From Anaerolineae bacterium (lineage in GTDB: Bacteria > Chloroflexota > Anaerolineae > Aggregatilineales > Phototrophicaceae): DNA of 59,743 bases. The notes beneath the pieces were generated by a model. That model did no database searches and had not been told where the DNA came from. It saw nothing but the letters and a program-made list of their open reading frames with translations. The position numbers and the translations under genes are program-made. The stretch covers positions 1-59,743 of the forward strand of contig JAJEBK010000006.1 in NCBI GenBank assembly GCA_022823945.1, given 5' to 3'. This document shows, one piece after another, positions 59,293 through 59,743 of this stretch (position 1 is its first letter; every line of letters begins with the position of its first letter).

Positions 59293-59743
59293 CTAATTCC
59301 CCGCCAGCTTCTTCAGCGCCTCGACCACCGGTATCCAGCGATCCCAGCCCCGGTCGCGATAGCCCTCCGCCTCGCTGATGCCCATGGGACCATCCTCATG
59401 GCTGTCGCCACCGAAGGCGTGCAAAACCCGCTCCCAACGCTCGACATGCGGCGTGCCATCGGCCTGCTCTTTAATGTAGCCTTTGATATCGTTTATCAAG
59501 CTGTCCGGCACTTTGTAGGGCGCGGGCACGGCTGTATTCGTAGGCACGGGCGTGTTTGTTGGAACAAGTGTGTTTGTCGGCGGCGGGATTGGCGTATTGG
59601 TCGGTGGTGGAATTGGCGTGTTGGTCGGTGGCGGCACGGGTGTATTCGTTGGCACAGGCGTATTGGTCGGCGGCGGGATTGGCGTATTGGTCGGCGGCTG
59701 CAACTGCGTCAGCGCGTCCACCACACCCTGCCAGCGCGCCCAG
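59293..59743 (-). CDS. Repeat protein with TNTP-type linker (5' end outside window)
   Basis: At least 149 aa; the coding frame continues past the right edge with WARWQG before VVDALTQL. A long linker of PPTNTP/PVPTNTP units is followed by VPDSLINDIKGYIKEQ, RWERVLHAFG and the C-terminal GWDRWIPVVEALKKLAG. The W-x-R-W-x2-V-x2-A-L motif appears before and after the linker, as it does in large secreted repeat proteins of Chloroflexota. Probably exported or surface-attached; function unknown. The stop at 59293 is about 170 bp from the system 3 binding-protein start (same strand). Confidence 0.75.
   Translation of the reverse strand, partial: WARWQGVVDALTQLQPPTNTPIPPPTNTPVPTNTPVPPPTNTPIPPPTNTPIPPPTNTLVPTNTPVPTNTAVPAPYKVPDSLINDIKGYIKEQADGTPHVERWERVLHAFGGDSHEDGPMGISEAEGYRDRGWDRWIPVVEALKKLAGN

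Overview
The window looks like a chromosomal segment of an uncultured or little-studied Chloroflexota bacterium, probably class Anaerolineae. The evidence is compositional and architectural. The DNA is GC-rich. Three separate carbohydrate ABC systems lack their own ATPase. Exported proteins have simple signal peptides ending in A-x-A-Q-D. The last gene carries a long (T/P)-P-P-T-N-T linker with a W-x-R-W repeat, typical of this phylum. Short G/C-block repeats are scattered everywhere. No rRNA, tRNA, CRISPR array or prophage was seen. The only classical mobile element is the 3' end of an IS3-type transposase at the left edge.

Layout, left to right. 1-4.0 kb: IS3 remnant, a malonyl-CoA-synthetase-like acyl-CoA ligase and a GlgX-type glycogen debranching enzyme. 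4.2-9.2 kb: a four-gene BMP-type (nucleoside or simple sugar) ABC importer in the order permease, permease, binding protein, ATPase. 9.4-17.8 kb: a DUF4230 protein, two xylose-isomerase-like TIM-barrel proteins, a 3-hydroxyisobutyrate-dehydrogenase-type reductase, two tandem paralogous polytopic membrane proteins and an aldo/keto reductase. 17.8-22 kb: CutC, then menB-menE-menH of menaquinone synthesis. 22-28 kb: a DUF348/G5/3D cell-wall protein, a znuA-znuC-znuB zinc importer preceded by a Fur/Zur-like operator, an SRPBCC protein, RsfS and galactokinase. 28.5-34.8 kb: a fused 2Fe-2S/molybdopterin dehydrogenase with two in-frame repeat insertions, a Uma2-family protein, a YceI protein, a UPF0173 metallo-hydrolase and a nucleotidyltransferase. 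34.9-38.7 kb: CUT1 sugar ABC system 1. 38.9-45.4 kb: hisD-hisC-hisB-hisN followed by a GH38-like glycosidase. 45.5-49.1 kb: three genes (SH3/zincin-like secreted protein, SDR, PHP/DUF3604-like) bracketed by inverted copies of a ~105-bp repeat. 49.1-59.1 kb: a PfkB kinase, an ADP-ribosylglycohydrolase-fold protein with CUT1 system 2, and CUT1 system 3. The right edge cuts a secreted TNTP-linker protein.

Together the genes describe a heterotroph that imports several sugars or nucleosides, turns over glycogen and galactose, makes menaquinone and histidine, and tightly controls zinc uptake.

The most unusual signal is the interplay between four families of short repeats, called A to D here, and coding sequence. 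Families A, B and D provide internal peptide loops, C-terminal tails, stop codons and even a Shine-Dalgarno sequence to at least seven genes. The clearest case is two copies of family A inserted in frame at two turns of one molybdo-enzyme gene. This resembles the known Rickettsia palindromic elements but has a different sequence.
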